The translations under genes were made by a program, and so were the position numbers. From Chloroflexota bacterium (GTDB taxonomy: Bacteria > Chloroflexota > Dormibacteria > Dormibacterales > Dormibacteraceae), in NCBI GenBank assembly GCA_005882115.1, contig VBEG01000029.1:1-64000 (forward strand): 64,000 nt of DNA, read 5' to 3'. Under the pieces are notes generated by a model. The model worked only from the letters and a program-made list of their open reading frames with translations. It did no database searches and was not told where the DNA came from. Positions 42,248 through 50,845 of the stretch are shown here, piece by piece. How positions within the stretch are numbered: the stretch's first letter is position 1; each line of letters begins with the position of its first letter.

Positions 42248-43255
42248 ATGGCACCGGCGATCCGCCTCGGGGCCCGAACCAATCTCGCACTCCTCGGCCT
42301 GATGGCCATCGCCTTCGTGACTGGTTGGGTCGCATTTGCCTTCGGCAGCGGGCCGTCCCGCTGGTCGCTCATGCTTCACGCCACCGGCGGCGTCGCCATC
42401 ATCCTTCTCCTGCCCTGGAAGTCGATGATCGCCCGACGCGGAGTTGGCCGACCGCGCCCGCGACGCTGGCTTTCGATGGTCTTCAGTGCGCTAGTCCTGG
42501 TTTCACTGGCGGCGGGGTTCGCGCACTCGACCGGAATTTTCGTCTACGCGGGACCGCTCAGCGCGATGGAAGTCCACGTCGGGGCCGCCCTGGTGGCGGT
42601 GCCACTCGCGATCTGGCACGTAGTGGCGCGCCGGATCCGACTGCGCCCGACCGATCTCTCGCGCCGAGCGATTCTGCGCGGTGTGCTGGTGGTCGGCGGC
42701 GCCGCGGCGGCCTACGGCTCGAGCGAGCTCGTCGTCCGGGCTGCCGGCCTGCCCGGCCGCGAACGGCGCTTTACTGGAAGCTACGAAGCAGGTTCGTTCG
42801 ACCCGGCCTCCATGCCTGTGAGCTCGTGGATGTTCGACGCGATCCCCGAGGTCGACGCGAATGCCTGGAAGCTGCACGTGGGCGAGCGCGAGATCTCTTA
42901 CGACGAGCTCCTGGCGTTCGACGACCGGGTCACGTGCACTCTCGACTGCACTGGTGGTTTCTACTCGACGCAGGAGTGGTCGGGAGTCCGGCTCGATCGC
43001 ATGATCGGTACATCGAGTCGCCCGACGGTCCGGGTCATCTCACACACCGGGTACGACAGGCGATTTCCAATCGGCGAAGCCGGCAAGTTGCTTCTCGCCA
43101 CCCGTTTCGGCGGCCAGACGCTCGACGCGGGCCATGGATTCCCCGCGCGGCTGGTGGCGCCTGACCGGCGAGGTTTCTGGTGGGTGAAGTGGGTGGTCGC
43201 CATTCAGGTCGAAGACTTCCCATACTGGTGGCAGAGTCCGTATCCCCTGCAGTAG
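42248..43255 (+). CDS. Molybdopterin oxidoreductase fused to membrane domain
   Basis: 335 residues. The first ~130 hold four membrane helices with His44, His93, His110 and His124, a pattern fitting a diheme cytochrome b-like module. Then LSRRAILRGVLVVGG, a twin-arginine-like signal, precedes a SUOX-fold molybdopterin domain with the cofactor-ligating Cys in CTLDCTGGFYS and a C-terminal GFWWVKWVVAIQVED. This resembles YedY/YedZ (MsrP/MsrQ) merged into one chain. The likely role is reduction or oxidation of an extracytoplasmic substrate with electrons from the quinone pool; substrate unknown. Confidence 0.78.
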   Translation: MAPAIRLGARTNLALLGLMAIAFVTGWVAFAFGSGPSRWSLMLHATGGVAIILLLPWKSMIARRGVGRPRPRRWLSMVFSALVLVSLAAGFAHSTGIFVYAGPLSAMEVHVGAALVAVPLAIWHVVARRIRLRPTDLSRRAILRGVLVVGGAAAAYGSSELVVRAAGLPGRERRFTGSYEAGSFDPASMPVSSWMFDAIPEVDANAWKLHVGEREISYDELLAFDDRVTCTLDCTGGFYSTQEWSGVRLDRMIGTSSRPTVRVISHTGYDRRFPIGEAGKLLLATRFGGQTLDAGHGFPARLVAPDRRGFWWVKWVVAIQVEDFPYWWQSPYPLQ

Positions 43256-43264
43256 AGGTGTGAG

Positions 43265-44044
43265 ATGGCTGTCTCTTTGAATTACTTGTTGGTCAAGGAC
43301 GCGCCTCCGGCGGTGACCATCACGCTCAACAGGCCGGAGCAGCTGAACGCGCTTTCGACGGGACTGATGGAGGAACTGACCGCGGAGCTCGAGCGCCAGG
43401 CCGCGCGCCCCGAGGTTCGCGCCATCGTCCTCAAAGGCGCGGGGCGGGCGTTTTCCGCCGGCCACGACTTGAAGGAGATGCTGCAAGGCAACCTCGACGA
43501 CGAGCGTGCCATCTTCGCCGTGTGCAACGCGCTCATGGCCACGGTGCAGTCGGTGCCCGTGCCTGTGATCGCAGCGCCGCATGGCATCGCCACGGCCGCG
43601 GGCTGCCAGCTCGTTGCAACATGCGACCTCGCGATCGCGAGCGACGATTGCCGCTTTGCCACCTCCGGCGTCAAGTACGGATTGTTCTGCTCCACGCCAG
43701 GTGTTGCTGTCGGCCGGAACGTCAGCCGCAAGCACGCGCTCGAGATGCTGCTGACCGGGCGCTTCATCGACGCAGCGACCGCGGAGCGATGGGGGCTGAT
43801 CAACCGGGCGGTTCCTCGCGAGCGGCTCGACGAGGAAATCAGCGCACTTGTGACAGAGCTGTCGCAGCTCAGCCGCTACGCCCTGCAGATCGGCAAGGAA
43901 GGCTTCTACAAGCAGATCGAGTCGACGCAGGCGGACGCCTACACAATGATGGCCGAGGCGATCTCGTGTAACGCCGTCGCACCGGACGGGCGCGAAGGCA
44001 TGGCCGCGTTCGTGGAGAAGCGCAAACCAGTCTGGACGAGCTAG
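43265..44044 (+). CDS. Enoyl-CoA hydratase/isomerase family protein
   Basis: 259 residues with crotonase motifs: ITLNRPEQLNALS, GAGRAFSAGHDLKEM (CoA-binding oxyanion hole) and IAAPHGIATAAGCQLVATCDLAIAS. The catalytic Glu pair of ECH1 is not obvious: the second oxyanion segment reads AAGCQL rather than GGGCEL, so it may be an isomerase or hydrolase. It acts on acyl-CoA in the cytosol. C-terminal AFVEKRKPVW is typical. Follows the molybdoenzyme gene by 9 bases. Confidence 0.88.
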   Translation: MAVSLNYLLVKDAPPAVTITLNRPEQLNALSTGLMEELTAELERQAARPEVRAIVLKGAGRAFSAGHDLKEMLQGNLDDERAIFAVCNALMATVQSVPVPVIAAPHGIATAAGCQLVATCDLAIASDDCRFATSGVKYGLFCSTPGVAVGRNVSRKHALEMLLTGRFIDAATAERWGLINRAVPRERLDEEISALVTELSQLSRYALQIGKEGFYKQIESTQADAYTMMAEAISCNAVAPDGREGMAAFVEKRKPVWTS

Positions 44045-44080
44045 ACGACCCGGCGCGCGGTCCAGTAGAAGGCGGAGCCC

Positions 44081-44143
44081 CGGATAGTCCGGACTATCCG
44101 AGTTTTGCCTCGGGCTTCAGGCCGCTTCGTCCGGACTAACTGG
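44081..44143. repeat. Twin TCCGGA palindrome element, copy A
   Basis: CGGATAGTCCGGACTATCCG (44081-44100, perfect 20-bp palindrome) and TTCGTCCGGACTAACTGGG (44126-44143). Centres are 44090.5 and 44132.5, 42 bp apart. The second half lies inside the 3' coding end of the DUF559 gene. Confidence 0.75.
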
Positions 44144-45058
44144 GTACCTCGCCAAGACTGAGCGCGCACGCCGCACCTGAGTGACTACTGATCCTGGCGT
44201 TCGAAGGTCGGCAGCGGTGAAGCGGAGGAGGTGGTACCCGGCGTTGACGAGGGCATTCTGCCGGCGGAGGTCAGCAACGAGCCGATCTTTGTGGTTCTCC
44301 CCGTCGTACTCGATGACCAACCTGCGATCCGGGTGGTAGAGATCCGAGCGCCCGATGAAATTACCGGTTGCGTCGCGAAGTGCAGCCTGAACTGAGGGCC
44401 GTGGAAGCCTCGCTGTGATCAGCTCCAACCGCATGCGCGTCTCCATCGGAGATTCGGATCGGGGATCGGCCAGGCGAACCGCCCGTCGCAATCTCTTGAT
44501 TCCCTTTTCCCCCGGATGAGCGTGTACGTGCCGTTCGAGCTTCGTCAGCTCGACCAGGCGCGCGCGAAGGGCCATGTCGACTGCAACTACGGACTCAACA
44601 GCGTCCCTGCGGCTTCCCAAATCGCAGACAGTCCGCATGGCGGAAGTCATCCGAAACCCCCGCTGCCTTATCACGTCCGACTCAGCCAGGGCTGCTCTTC
44701 TGAGTGTTACGCCAGCTCGAGCTCGAACCGGCACGTTGCGTGCGATGGTGACTTCGATCGGCTCGGACCACGAGACGTCCAAGCCGAGAAGCCACGCGGC
44801 AGTGAGACCTGAGAACGCGTATCCGGCAGGAAGGCGCTGTGCCACCGCCACGAGCTTCAGCCCGGCATCTTGCGGTAGGCCGACCCAGGCATATTGGCCG
44901 CGACTCATGCGCGTCCAGGTTTTGGTCTGCAGGTGGTCCCAACCCATGCCGGCTCGCCTGGCGTCTGCGACGGAGAATGGGCGGCGTCGCAGTGAGGCTT
45001 GAGCTACCGACCTTATGGCCATGGGGCTTAGCATCGAGCCCTCGGCGCGTGGCGACAA
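44117..45058 (-). CDS. DUF559 (endonuclease-like) protein
   Basis: 313 residues. The N-terminal ~75 residues resemble an AbiEi-type helix-turn-helix (SLRRRPFSVADARRAGMGWD, SRGQYAWVG). The C-terminal domain is DUF559, a Vsr/PD-(D/E)XK-like fold: ESPMETRMRLELI, GRSDLYHPDRRLVIEYDGENH and NALVNAGYHLLRFTAAD supply the E, D and E-Y-D residues. A DNA-related or toxin-antitoxin-like role is plausible but unproven. Its last residues are translated from a twin palindrome element, and another such element lies just beyond its start. Confidence 0.75.
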   Translation of the reverse strand: MSPRAEGSMLSPMAIRSVAQASLRRRPFSVADARRAGMGWDHLQTKTWTRMSRGQYAWVGLPQDAGLKLVAVAQRLPAGYAFSGLTAAWLLGLDVSWSEPIEVTIARNVPVRARAGVTLRRAALAESDVIRQRGFRMTSAMRTVCDLGSRRDAVESVVAVDMALRARLVELTKLERHVHAHPGEKGIKRLRRAVRLADPRSESPMETRMRLELITARLPRPSVQAALRDATGNFIGRSDLYHPDRRLVIEYDGENHKDRLVADLRRQNALVNAGYHLLRFTAADLRTPGSVVTQVRRARSVLARYPVSPDEAA

Positions 45059-45089
45059 TGGAACCTGTTAAGCGGTGCCGATCAACGCA

Positions 45090-45148
45090 TAGTCCGGACT
45101 AACCGGGCTGAACTTGGAAGCGAACCCCGGATAGTCCGGACTATCGGG
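45090..45148. repeat. Twin TCCGGA palindrome element, copy B
   Basis: TAGTCCGGACTAACCGGG (45090-45107) and CCGGATAGTCCGGAC then TATCGGG (45127-45148). Centres 45095.5 and 45137.5, again 42 bp apart. It fills the gap between the DUF559 start and the 3' end of the FAD oxidoreductase gene. Confidence 0.75.
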
Positions 45149-45181
45149 ATTAGCCGAAGCCACTGAGAGCTACGAGCCCGC

Positions 45182-46318
45182 TCAGCCTTTCTTCGTGGCC
45201 ACCATCCATTCGGTGGCGGCGTCCTTCGGCCGCCATGGATTGAGCGCCGCGATATCCAGCGACGGGTCGGGGTGGCCCGCAATGGTCTTGGCGAGCAGCT
45301 CCGCAACCGGCGGCCCATGCATTGCTCCATGGCCGCCGAAACCCGCCACCATCCACAAACCGTCGTCGACCGATCCGACGTAAGGATGCCCATCTCCCCC
45401 GACGTCCACGTTGCCGACCACATGCCTTGCGATGCGCAGATCGGCAAGCGATGGTGCGCGGACCCGCGCGAGCTCGGCGAACTCCTCGAGCATCCGAGCG
45501 TGCCCGTATCCCGGCGGGTTGTCCTCGTAAAGGATCGCGATTACGAGACCGTCCGCCTCGCGCTCGATCAACAGGCCTGTATCGAGATCGATCGTGAGCG
45601 GGACCCGCTGCCCCGCGAGCGCGGGACCGCTGATCGCAGAGTAGAGCGGCATCGGGCGGACCGTCAGCTCGAGCCCGAACGGACGCAAGAACTCGCTGCT
45701 CCAGTACCCGGTGCAAGCCACCACACGCTCCGCCTCGATGAGAGCGGGCCCGTTGAGGCGCCACCCTGAGCCCGCGCGCTCGAGCGATCTCACCTCCCAC
45801 TGCTCGCGAAAGCGGACTCCGCGGGACCTTGCCGCTTTGACCAGCGCGGCCACACCCTCGGTCGGGGTCACCCTGCCGTCGTTGGGCGTATGCGTTGCGC
45901 CCAGCAAGCCGTCGGTGGCGACCCAGGGCACGACCTCGCGTATCTGTTCCGCATCAAGAACGTGCACGTCGGTGAGTCCCATCTCGCGCTGCAGCGCCGC
46001 GGCCTCGGCGAGCTTGGCCATGATTTCCGGCTGTCCGGTCATGAACAGGTAGCCGTTGGCGTGCCACGTGACGGGGGCGTCGAAGACGCGCTCAGCAGAG
46101 CGCCAGAACTCGAGCCCTCGCCGCGACAGCTCGATCTCCAGGGGTGTGCTGAACTGCTGGCGGACACCGCCGAACGAGCCGCCGGTGGAACCGCTGCCCA
46201 GCTCGCCGGCCTCGACAAGGAGGATGTCGGTTTCACCTTCGGCAGCCAGGTAGTAGGCGACGGCGCAGCCGGCGATGCCACCGCCGATGATCGCCGTCCC
46301 CACTCGCTCTGCCTTCAT
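45182..46318 (-). CDS. FAD-dependent oxidoreductase (DAO/sarcosine oxidase-like)
   Basis: 378 residues. The N-terminal FAD motif IIGGGIAGCAVAYYLAAEGE, then GGSFGGVRQQFSTP and a C-terminal VSGDG-like stretch GGDGHPYVGSVDDGLWMVAG, then GFGGHGAMHGPPVAELLA, place it with glycine/sarcosine/D-amino acid oxidases (DAO fold). It oxidises a secondary or primary amine. No covalent-flavin Cys near the C terminus is obvious. It is divergent from an SDR gene and bounded by a twin palindrome at its 3' end. Confidence 0.88.
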   Translation of the reverse strand: MKAERVGTAIIGGGIAGCAVAYYLAAEGETDILLVEAGELGSGSTGGSFGGVRQQFSTPLEIELSRRGLEFWRSAERVFDAPVTWHANGYLFMTGQPEIMAKLAEAAALQREMGLTDVHVLDAEQIREVVPWVATDGLLGATHTPNDGRVTPTEGVAALVKAARSRGVRFREQWEVRSLERAGSGWRLNGPALIEAERVVACTGYWSSEFLRPFGLELTVRPMPLYSAISGPALAGQRVPLTIDLDTGLLIEREADGLVIAILYEDNPPGYGHARMLEEFAELARVRAPSLADLRIARHVVGNVDVGGDGHPYVGSVDDGLWMVAGFGGHGAMHGPPVAELLAKTIAGHPDPSLDIAALNPWRPKDAATEWMVATKKG

Positions 46319-46377
46319 TCGGATCTCCGCGAGGTCCCTACGATAAGCGGATTCTCGAAGCGAAGGGAGGGCGCGCG

Positions 46378-47205
46378 ATGTTCTCTTTCGACGGCAAGAA
46401 GGCCCTGGTCACCGGCGGCGGTCGCGGCATCGGTCGCGCCATCGCGCTCGCTTTCGCGAGACAAGGTGCCGATGTCGCCCTGGCCGCTCGCGGCCGTGCT
46501 GAGCTCGAAAAAGTCGCCGAAGAGATCCGAGCCCTCGGCCGCAAGGCATTCATTCACGTGCTGGATCTCGCAAACACCGACCACGCCGTGAACATGGTGA
46601 ACGCCGCCGCGGACGGGCTCGGATCGCTCGACATCCTCGTCAACAACGCGGGCGGGATCACCGAGGTGCCCGGGTCGATCGGGCCACTGGCCCACGCCAC
46701 GCTCGACGCGTTCGACGCCATGTATGCACTCAACGTCCGCACTCCTCTTTTCGCGGCCGTCGCCGCGTGCCGGGTGATGTCTCGCCAGAGCACCGGCGGC
46801 GCCATCCTGAACATCGTGTCGATCGATGCCGTCTTCCCGGCTCCGACTGAAGGCATCTATGGATCGGCCAAGGCGGCGGTGGTCAACCTGACCAAGGTCC
46901 TCGCGTACGAGGCGGGCACGGACCGGATCAGGGTCAACGCAATTGCGCCGGGCGTGATCGACACGCGCCTCACGGAACCGTGGCTGCGGACCGACGACCA
47001 GAGGGCGGATCGGGCGTCCTTCTATCCCCTGAATCGGGTCGGGGTGCCGGACGACATCGCCGGCGCCGCAGTGTATCTGTGCTCCGATGAGGCCGCCTGG
47101 GTATCGGGCAACGTGCTCTACGTGACCGGCGGCCAGCTCGCGACGAGTGATGTGTTTCGTTGGGTGCGGGCACACAACCCGGTTCCGGACTCGTCGAAGA
47201 TCTGA
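46378..47205 (+). CDS. SDR-family oxidoreductase
   Basis: 275 residues: [16 protein letters not shown] (cofactor site, residues ~12-27), NNAGG at about 90, Ser in ILNIVSIDAVF, and YGSAKAAV with catalytic Tyr/Lys near 160-164. The end WVSGNVLYVTGGQLA is followed by a 25-residue tail not usual in FabG. Substrate unknown; divergent from an amine-oxidase-type gene and followed by an MFS exporter. Confidence 0.88.
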   Translation: MFSFDGKKALVTGGGRGIGRAIALAFARQGADVALAARGRAELEKVAEEIRALGRKAFIHVLDLANTDHAVNMVNAAADGLGSLDILVNNAGGITEVPGSIGPLAHATLDAFDAMYALNVRTPLFAAVAACRVMSRQSTGGAILNIVSIDAVFPAPTEGIYGSAKAAVVNLTKVLAYEAGTDRIRVNAIAPGVIDTRLTEPWLRTDDQRADRASFYPLNRVGVPDDIAGAAVYLCSDEAAWVSGNVLYVTGGQLATSDVFRWVRAHNPVPDSSKI

Positions 47206-47223
47206 CAAGTAGCATGGTGGTCC

Positions 47224-48384
47224 TTGCGCCGGACCGTCATCTCCCTCGGCCTCGTCTGGCTTACGGCTTTCAACCTGCGCGTGATCCTGTTCGCGATTCC
47301 GCCTTCGCTGCCGGCTATTCGCTCTGACCTCGGGCTCAGCTTCTCCGCCACTGGCTCGATCACCGCGGTGGCCGTGCTCATGATGGGCGCGGCGTCGATC
47401 CCTGGCGCTCTGCTCGCGACACGATACGGTGCGAGGCGGCTGGTCGCGCTGTGCTGCGCCGGGCTGGCCATCTTCACCATCACCATCACGCTACCGCCGG
47501 GAGTGTTCTGGGTCTTCGCCGGCAGCGCCCTGCTCACGCTCTCGATCGCCCTGGCGCAGCCCCCGCTCGCGGTTTTGATCCGGCGGTGGTTTCCCACGGC
47601 GATCACGCGAGCCAGCAACCTGTACGGCAACGGACTGCTGATGGGCAACGTCCTCGGTGCATCGCTCTCGCCGTACATCTCGCGGGCCATCGGCTGGCGC
47701 GCCATGTTCATCGTGTGGGCGGCAGTCGCGGCGGTCGGCGCTTTGCTATGGATTCGTTTCACGCCGCGCGACCGGACGGCTGCACCGCCGGCACATATCG
47801 GGGCGGTATTGCGCGACCCGAGGGTCTGGCAGGTGGCCGCCCTTTTCACGTTCCAGAACCTCGTCTACTACACAGTTGCCACCTGGGTTCCATTCCTGCT
47901 CATAGGACGAAGCGCCGGATACGTCGCCACGACCTTCCTCTTCCTGAACTTCTTCCCCATCGTCCCCCTGTTTGCCCTGTCCTTCGTCCGCTGGCCCTAC
48001 GCACTCTCCACCCCGTTTTATGTGGTCGCCGGCACCCTTGCGACCACGGGCTCGCTCGGGTTACTCCTCGGTCTGACCGACTTCGTGCAGCCGCTTGTCT
48101 TCATGGTCGGTCTCGGGACGGCGGCGGCGTTCGTGGCGTCGATCGCGCTGCCGCCACTGATCGCACGCGATGAAAGCGAGGCCTCCACGTATTCGGCGGT
48201 CATGTACACGGCCGGCTACCTGCTTGCCTTCGTGGGCCCGCTTTCGGCCGGGATGCTGGTGGATGCCACGGGCAGTGTCGAACTCGCCTTCTGGCCGCCC
48301 GTGGCGGGCGCGATCCTGATGGCGGTGGTCGGTTCCCTCGCGCCGCGGCTCCTGACAAGATCGCGGGTCGCGGTCGCCAGATGA
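47224..48384 (+). CDS. MFS transporter, CynX/NimT-like
   Basis: 386 residues, twelve helices. LTAFNLRVILFAIPPSLPAI and the loop LATRYGARRLVAL are typical of the CynX/NimT-like branch, which includes cyanate and 2-nitroimidazole transporters. TTG start at 47224 is the best available; no strong ribosome site. It overlaps the next gene (a BBE-type flavin oxidase) by 4 bases, suggesting uptake or efflux linked to that enzyme's substrate. Confidence 0.85.
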   Translation: MRRTVISLGLVWLTAFNLRVILFAIPPSLPAIRSDLGLSFSATGSITAVAVLMMGAASIPGALLATRYGARRLVALCCAGLAIFTITITLPPGVFWVFAGSALLTLSIALAQPPLAVLIRRWFPTAITRASNLYGNGLLMGNVLGASLSPYISRAIGWRAMFIVWAAVAAVGALLWIRFTPRDRTAAPPAHIGAVLRDPRVWQVAALFTFQNLVYYTVATWVPFLLIGRSAGYVATTFLFLNFFPIVPLFALSFVRWPYALSTPFYVVAGTLATTGSLGLLLGLTDFVQPLVFMVGLGTAAAFVASIALPPLIARDESEASTYSAVMYTAGYLLAFVGPLSAGMLVDATGSVELAFWPPVAGAILMAVVGSLAPRLLTRSRVAVAR

Positions 48385-49739
48385 CCGCGATCGATGCCGA
48401 CGCCGCGAACCGTCTGGCGCGCGAGATCGCCGGCTCGGTGGTGGGGCCTGGCGATGATGCGTATGACCAGGCGCGACGCGTGTTCAACGGCATGATCGAC
48501 CGGCGCCCGCGATTGATCGCGCGCTGCGTAAACGAGGCTGACGTGGCGACGGCGATCGCGTTCGCACGCGACCATGCGCTTGCGGTCGCCGTCCGGGGCG
48601 GCGGTCACAACGTCGCCGGAAACGCGGTCGTCGACGGTGGCCTGGTGATCGACCTGACCCGCATGCGGCGTGTCGAGGTCGATCCCGCACGGCGGCGTGC
48701 CCGCGTCCAGGGAGGCGCGTGCTGGGGCGATCTCGACGCGGCCACACAAGCGCACGGCCTGGCAACCCCGGGCGGGATCGTCTCCAGCACGGGAGTCGCC
48801 GGCCTTACCCTCGGCGGAGGAATCGGGGTCTTGCGGGGATTACATGGGCTCACCTGTGACAACCTCGCCGGAGCCGAGCTGGTCACCGCGTCCGGCGACT
48901 TCGTCGCGGCATCACCGGACGAGAACGCCGATCTGTTGTGGGGGCTACGAGGAGGCGGCGGCAACTTCGGCGTCGTGACGACGTTCGAGTTCGCGCTCCA
49001 CCCACTGAGCGGCGTGGTGTCGGGACCGCTCGACTATCGCTACTCGCGCGAATTCCTGGGCTTCTACGACGAGTTCGTCGACACGATCCCGGACGAGTTC
49101 TCGTGCGACCTTGTCCTGCGCCGATCCCAGGAAGGTGAACCCCTCGCCACGTTGCTGACGTGCTACTGCGGCGAGGCCGGCTCCGCGGTCAGGGTCTATG
49201 ACCTCCTCCGCACGCGTTTCTCGCCACTGCGGGACGAAGCTGCTCCACGAAGTTATGTCGACGCTCAGCGCCTTTACGACCAGATCTCGCCCTGGGGCTG
49301 GCGGAACTACTGGAAGACGAACGCGATGGGCGGCCTCGGCCATTCGGCGATCACGGCCGTGGACGAAATCTTCGCGGCAGCCGCCTCGCCGCTCAGCCAG
49401 GTCCAGCTCGAGCACCTCCACGGCGCGCTGCATCGGAGCGCTCCCGGCAGCAGCGCGTTGAACTTTGCGGGTGCCAAGTACAACCTGCTCGTCAACGCCA
49501 AATGGACCGACCCAGCGCGAGACGGCGACAACGTTAGGTGGGCGCGAGACGGCTTTGCCCGCATGCAGCCGCACCTGTCAGGCGGCGCCTATCCCAACTA
49601 CCTGTTCCAGGAGACGCGGGAACGCGTCCGCCAGGCCTACGGCGACGAGACCTATGACCGCCTCGTCGCGCTCAAGGATCGTTACGACCCCGCGAACTTC
49701 TTTCGGCTGAACCAGAACATCCCGCCGTCGGGCAGCTAG
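48381..49739 (+). CDS. FAD-linked oxidase, berberine-bridge-enzyme type, second copy
   Basis: 452 residues. VRGGGHNVAGNAVVDGGLVI carries the flavin-binding His; the second covalent position reads GGIVSSTGVAGLTLGGGIG with Ser/Ser-Thr instead of Cys. BBE C-terminus: LKDRYDPANFFRLNQNIPP. It shares domain order with the oxidase at 21686-23083 but is only distantly similar. O2-dependent oxidation of an unknown alcohol or sugar is likely. Coupled to the MFS gene. Confidence 0.88.
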   Translation: MTAIDADAANRLAREIAGSVVGPGDDAYDQARRVFNGMIDRRPRLIARCVNEADVATAIAFARDHALAVAVRGGGHNVAGNAVVDGGLVIDLTRMRRVEVDPARRRARVQGGACWGDLDAATQAHGLATPGGIVSSTGVAGLTLGGGIGVLRGLHGLTCDNLAGAELVTASGDFVAASPDENADLLWGLRGGGGNFGVVTTFEFALHPLSGVVSGPLDYRYSREFLGFYDEFVDTIPDEFSCDLVLRRSQEGEPLATLLTCYCGEAGSAVRVYDLLRTRFSPLRDEAAPRSYVDAQRLYDQISPWGWRNYWKTNAMGGLGHSAITAVDEIFAAAASPLSQVQLEHLHGALHRSAPGSSALNFAGAKYNLLVNAKWTDPARDGDNVRWARDGFARMQPHLSGGAYPNYLFQETRERVRQAYGDETYDRLVALKDRYDPANFFRLNQNIPPSGS

Positions 49740-49747
49740 CAGCCGCT

Positions 49748-49810
49748 CGGATCGTCCGGACTATCTGGGGTTCTCGCAAGGCCAGAGTTCGGTCAGTCCG
49801 GACTATCGGG
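49748..49810. repeat. Twin TCCGGA palindrome element, copy C
   Basis: CGGATCGTCCGGACTATCTG (49748-49767) and CAGTCCGGACTATCGGG (49794-49810). Centres 49757.5 and 49799.5, 42 bp apart. Located between two convergent genes, where it could also work as a bidirectional terminator. Confidence 0.75.
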
Positions 49811-49815
49811 TACGG

Positions 49816-50751
49816 TTAGAGGTGATCCTGCGGTCGCTTCCAGTCCGAGGTGTCGATCTTGGCTGCACTCGCCGGCTCGAGCACGCGGGGCGTCTGCTTC
49901 GCGAACTTCGGCAGCGCATCTTTGGCCGCCCACTCGAGCATGTCGAGCTGATCATCGCGCGGCTGGTCGAAGATGAACTGGTTGACGCCGGCCTCGATGT
50001 ACGGCTCGATCACACCGTAGAACGCTTCCCTGGAAACCCACGGGTCTTCGTCCGCCTTCGGCACCCAGTAGTACAGCGAGCGGTCCAGGGTGTCGGGATC
50101 GCGGCCCATCTCGCGGCAGTAGTCATCGAGCATCTGGTTTCGCTCGCGCATCTCGGTCGGCGTACCGAATGCGTTCCATGTGTCACCAAACTTGGCGACG
50201 ATCTTGAGCATGCGCGGCCCGAACGCGCCGAGGACAAGAGGTGGTCGCGGCTTCTGGACGCTCGCCGGGCGCGAGCGCGCGTCCTTCAGCTGGTAGTAGG
50301 TACCGTCGAAGGAGCTCGTGTCCTCGCGCGTCATGAGGTCGACCACTTGAACGGCCTCACGGAAACGTGCGACCAACTCTTTGGTCTCGGGAAAATCGAT
50401 TCCAAACATCGTGTGCTCCGGCTCGTACCAACCCGCTCCCAGCCCGATCTCCAGTCTGCCGTTCGAGATGTGATCGACGGTCACGGCCATCTTGGCCACG
50501 ACCTGCGGGTAGCGAAACGTGTTCGACGTCACAAGAATGCCCACCCTGATCTTGTTGGTCCGTGCGGCCAGCCCGGCGAGCAGCGACCAGGCTTCGAAGT
50601 AAGGTCCCTCCGGCCGGCTTGGTTGGACAAGGTGATCGCACAGCCAGGCGCTCTCATAGCCCAGCCGCTCGAAGAGCTGCCAGCGCTCGACCGTCTTTTC
50701 CCAGGTCATGTTCTGGTCGGTGCAGATACCGAAACGGAATCGCCGGGTCAT
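49816..50751 (-). CDS. LLM-class F420-dependent oxidoreductase
   Basis: 311 residues from ATG 50751 with an AAGGAGGAG site. TIM-barrel luciferase-like features: FGICTDQNMTWEKTVERWQL, ERLGYESAWLCDHLV, VTSNTFRYPQVVAKMAVTVD, SNGRLEIGLGAGWYEPEH (the F420-subgroup glycine loop) and LVLGAFGPRMLKIVAKFGDTWN. It uses F420 rather than FMN by family position. Substrate unknown. Confidence 0.88.
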   Translation of the reverse strand: MTRRFRFGICTDQNMTWEKTVERWQLFERLGYESAWLCDHLVQPSRPEGPYFEAWSLLAGLAARTNKIRVGILVTSNTFRYPQVVAKMAVTVDHISNGRLEIGLGAGWYEPEHTMFGIDFPETKELVARFREAVQVVDLMTREDTSSFDGTYYQLKDARSRPASVQKPRPPLVLGAFGPRMLKIVAKFGDTWNAFGTPTEMRERNQMLDDYCREMGRDPDTLDRSLYYWVPKADEDPWVSREAFYGVIEPYIEAGVNQFIFDQPRDDQLDMLEWAAKDALPKFAKQTPRVLEPASAAKIDTSDWKRPQDHL

Positions 50752-50845
50752 TCGACTCCTCCTTGCATGAGCACGCTCGCCGTCTCCGAATCGTAAAGCA
50801 GCCGCGCGAGCAGCCCGCATCACCGACGCCCACTAGAATCCAGCG

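Noticed and set aside
44081-44110. Simple intrinsic terminator at the perfect palindrome followed by AGTTTT
   Set aside because: The T-run is short, and the same palindrome occurs in 42-bp-spaced pairs elsewhere without T-runs, so termination alone does not explain it.
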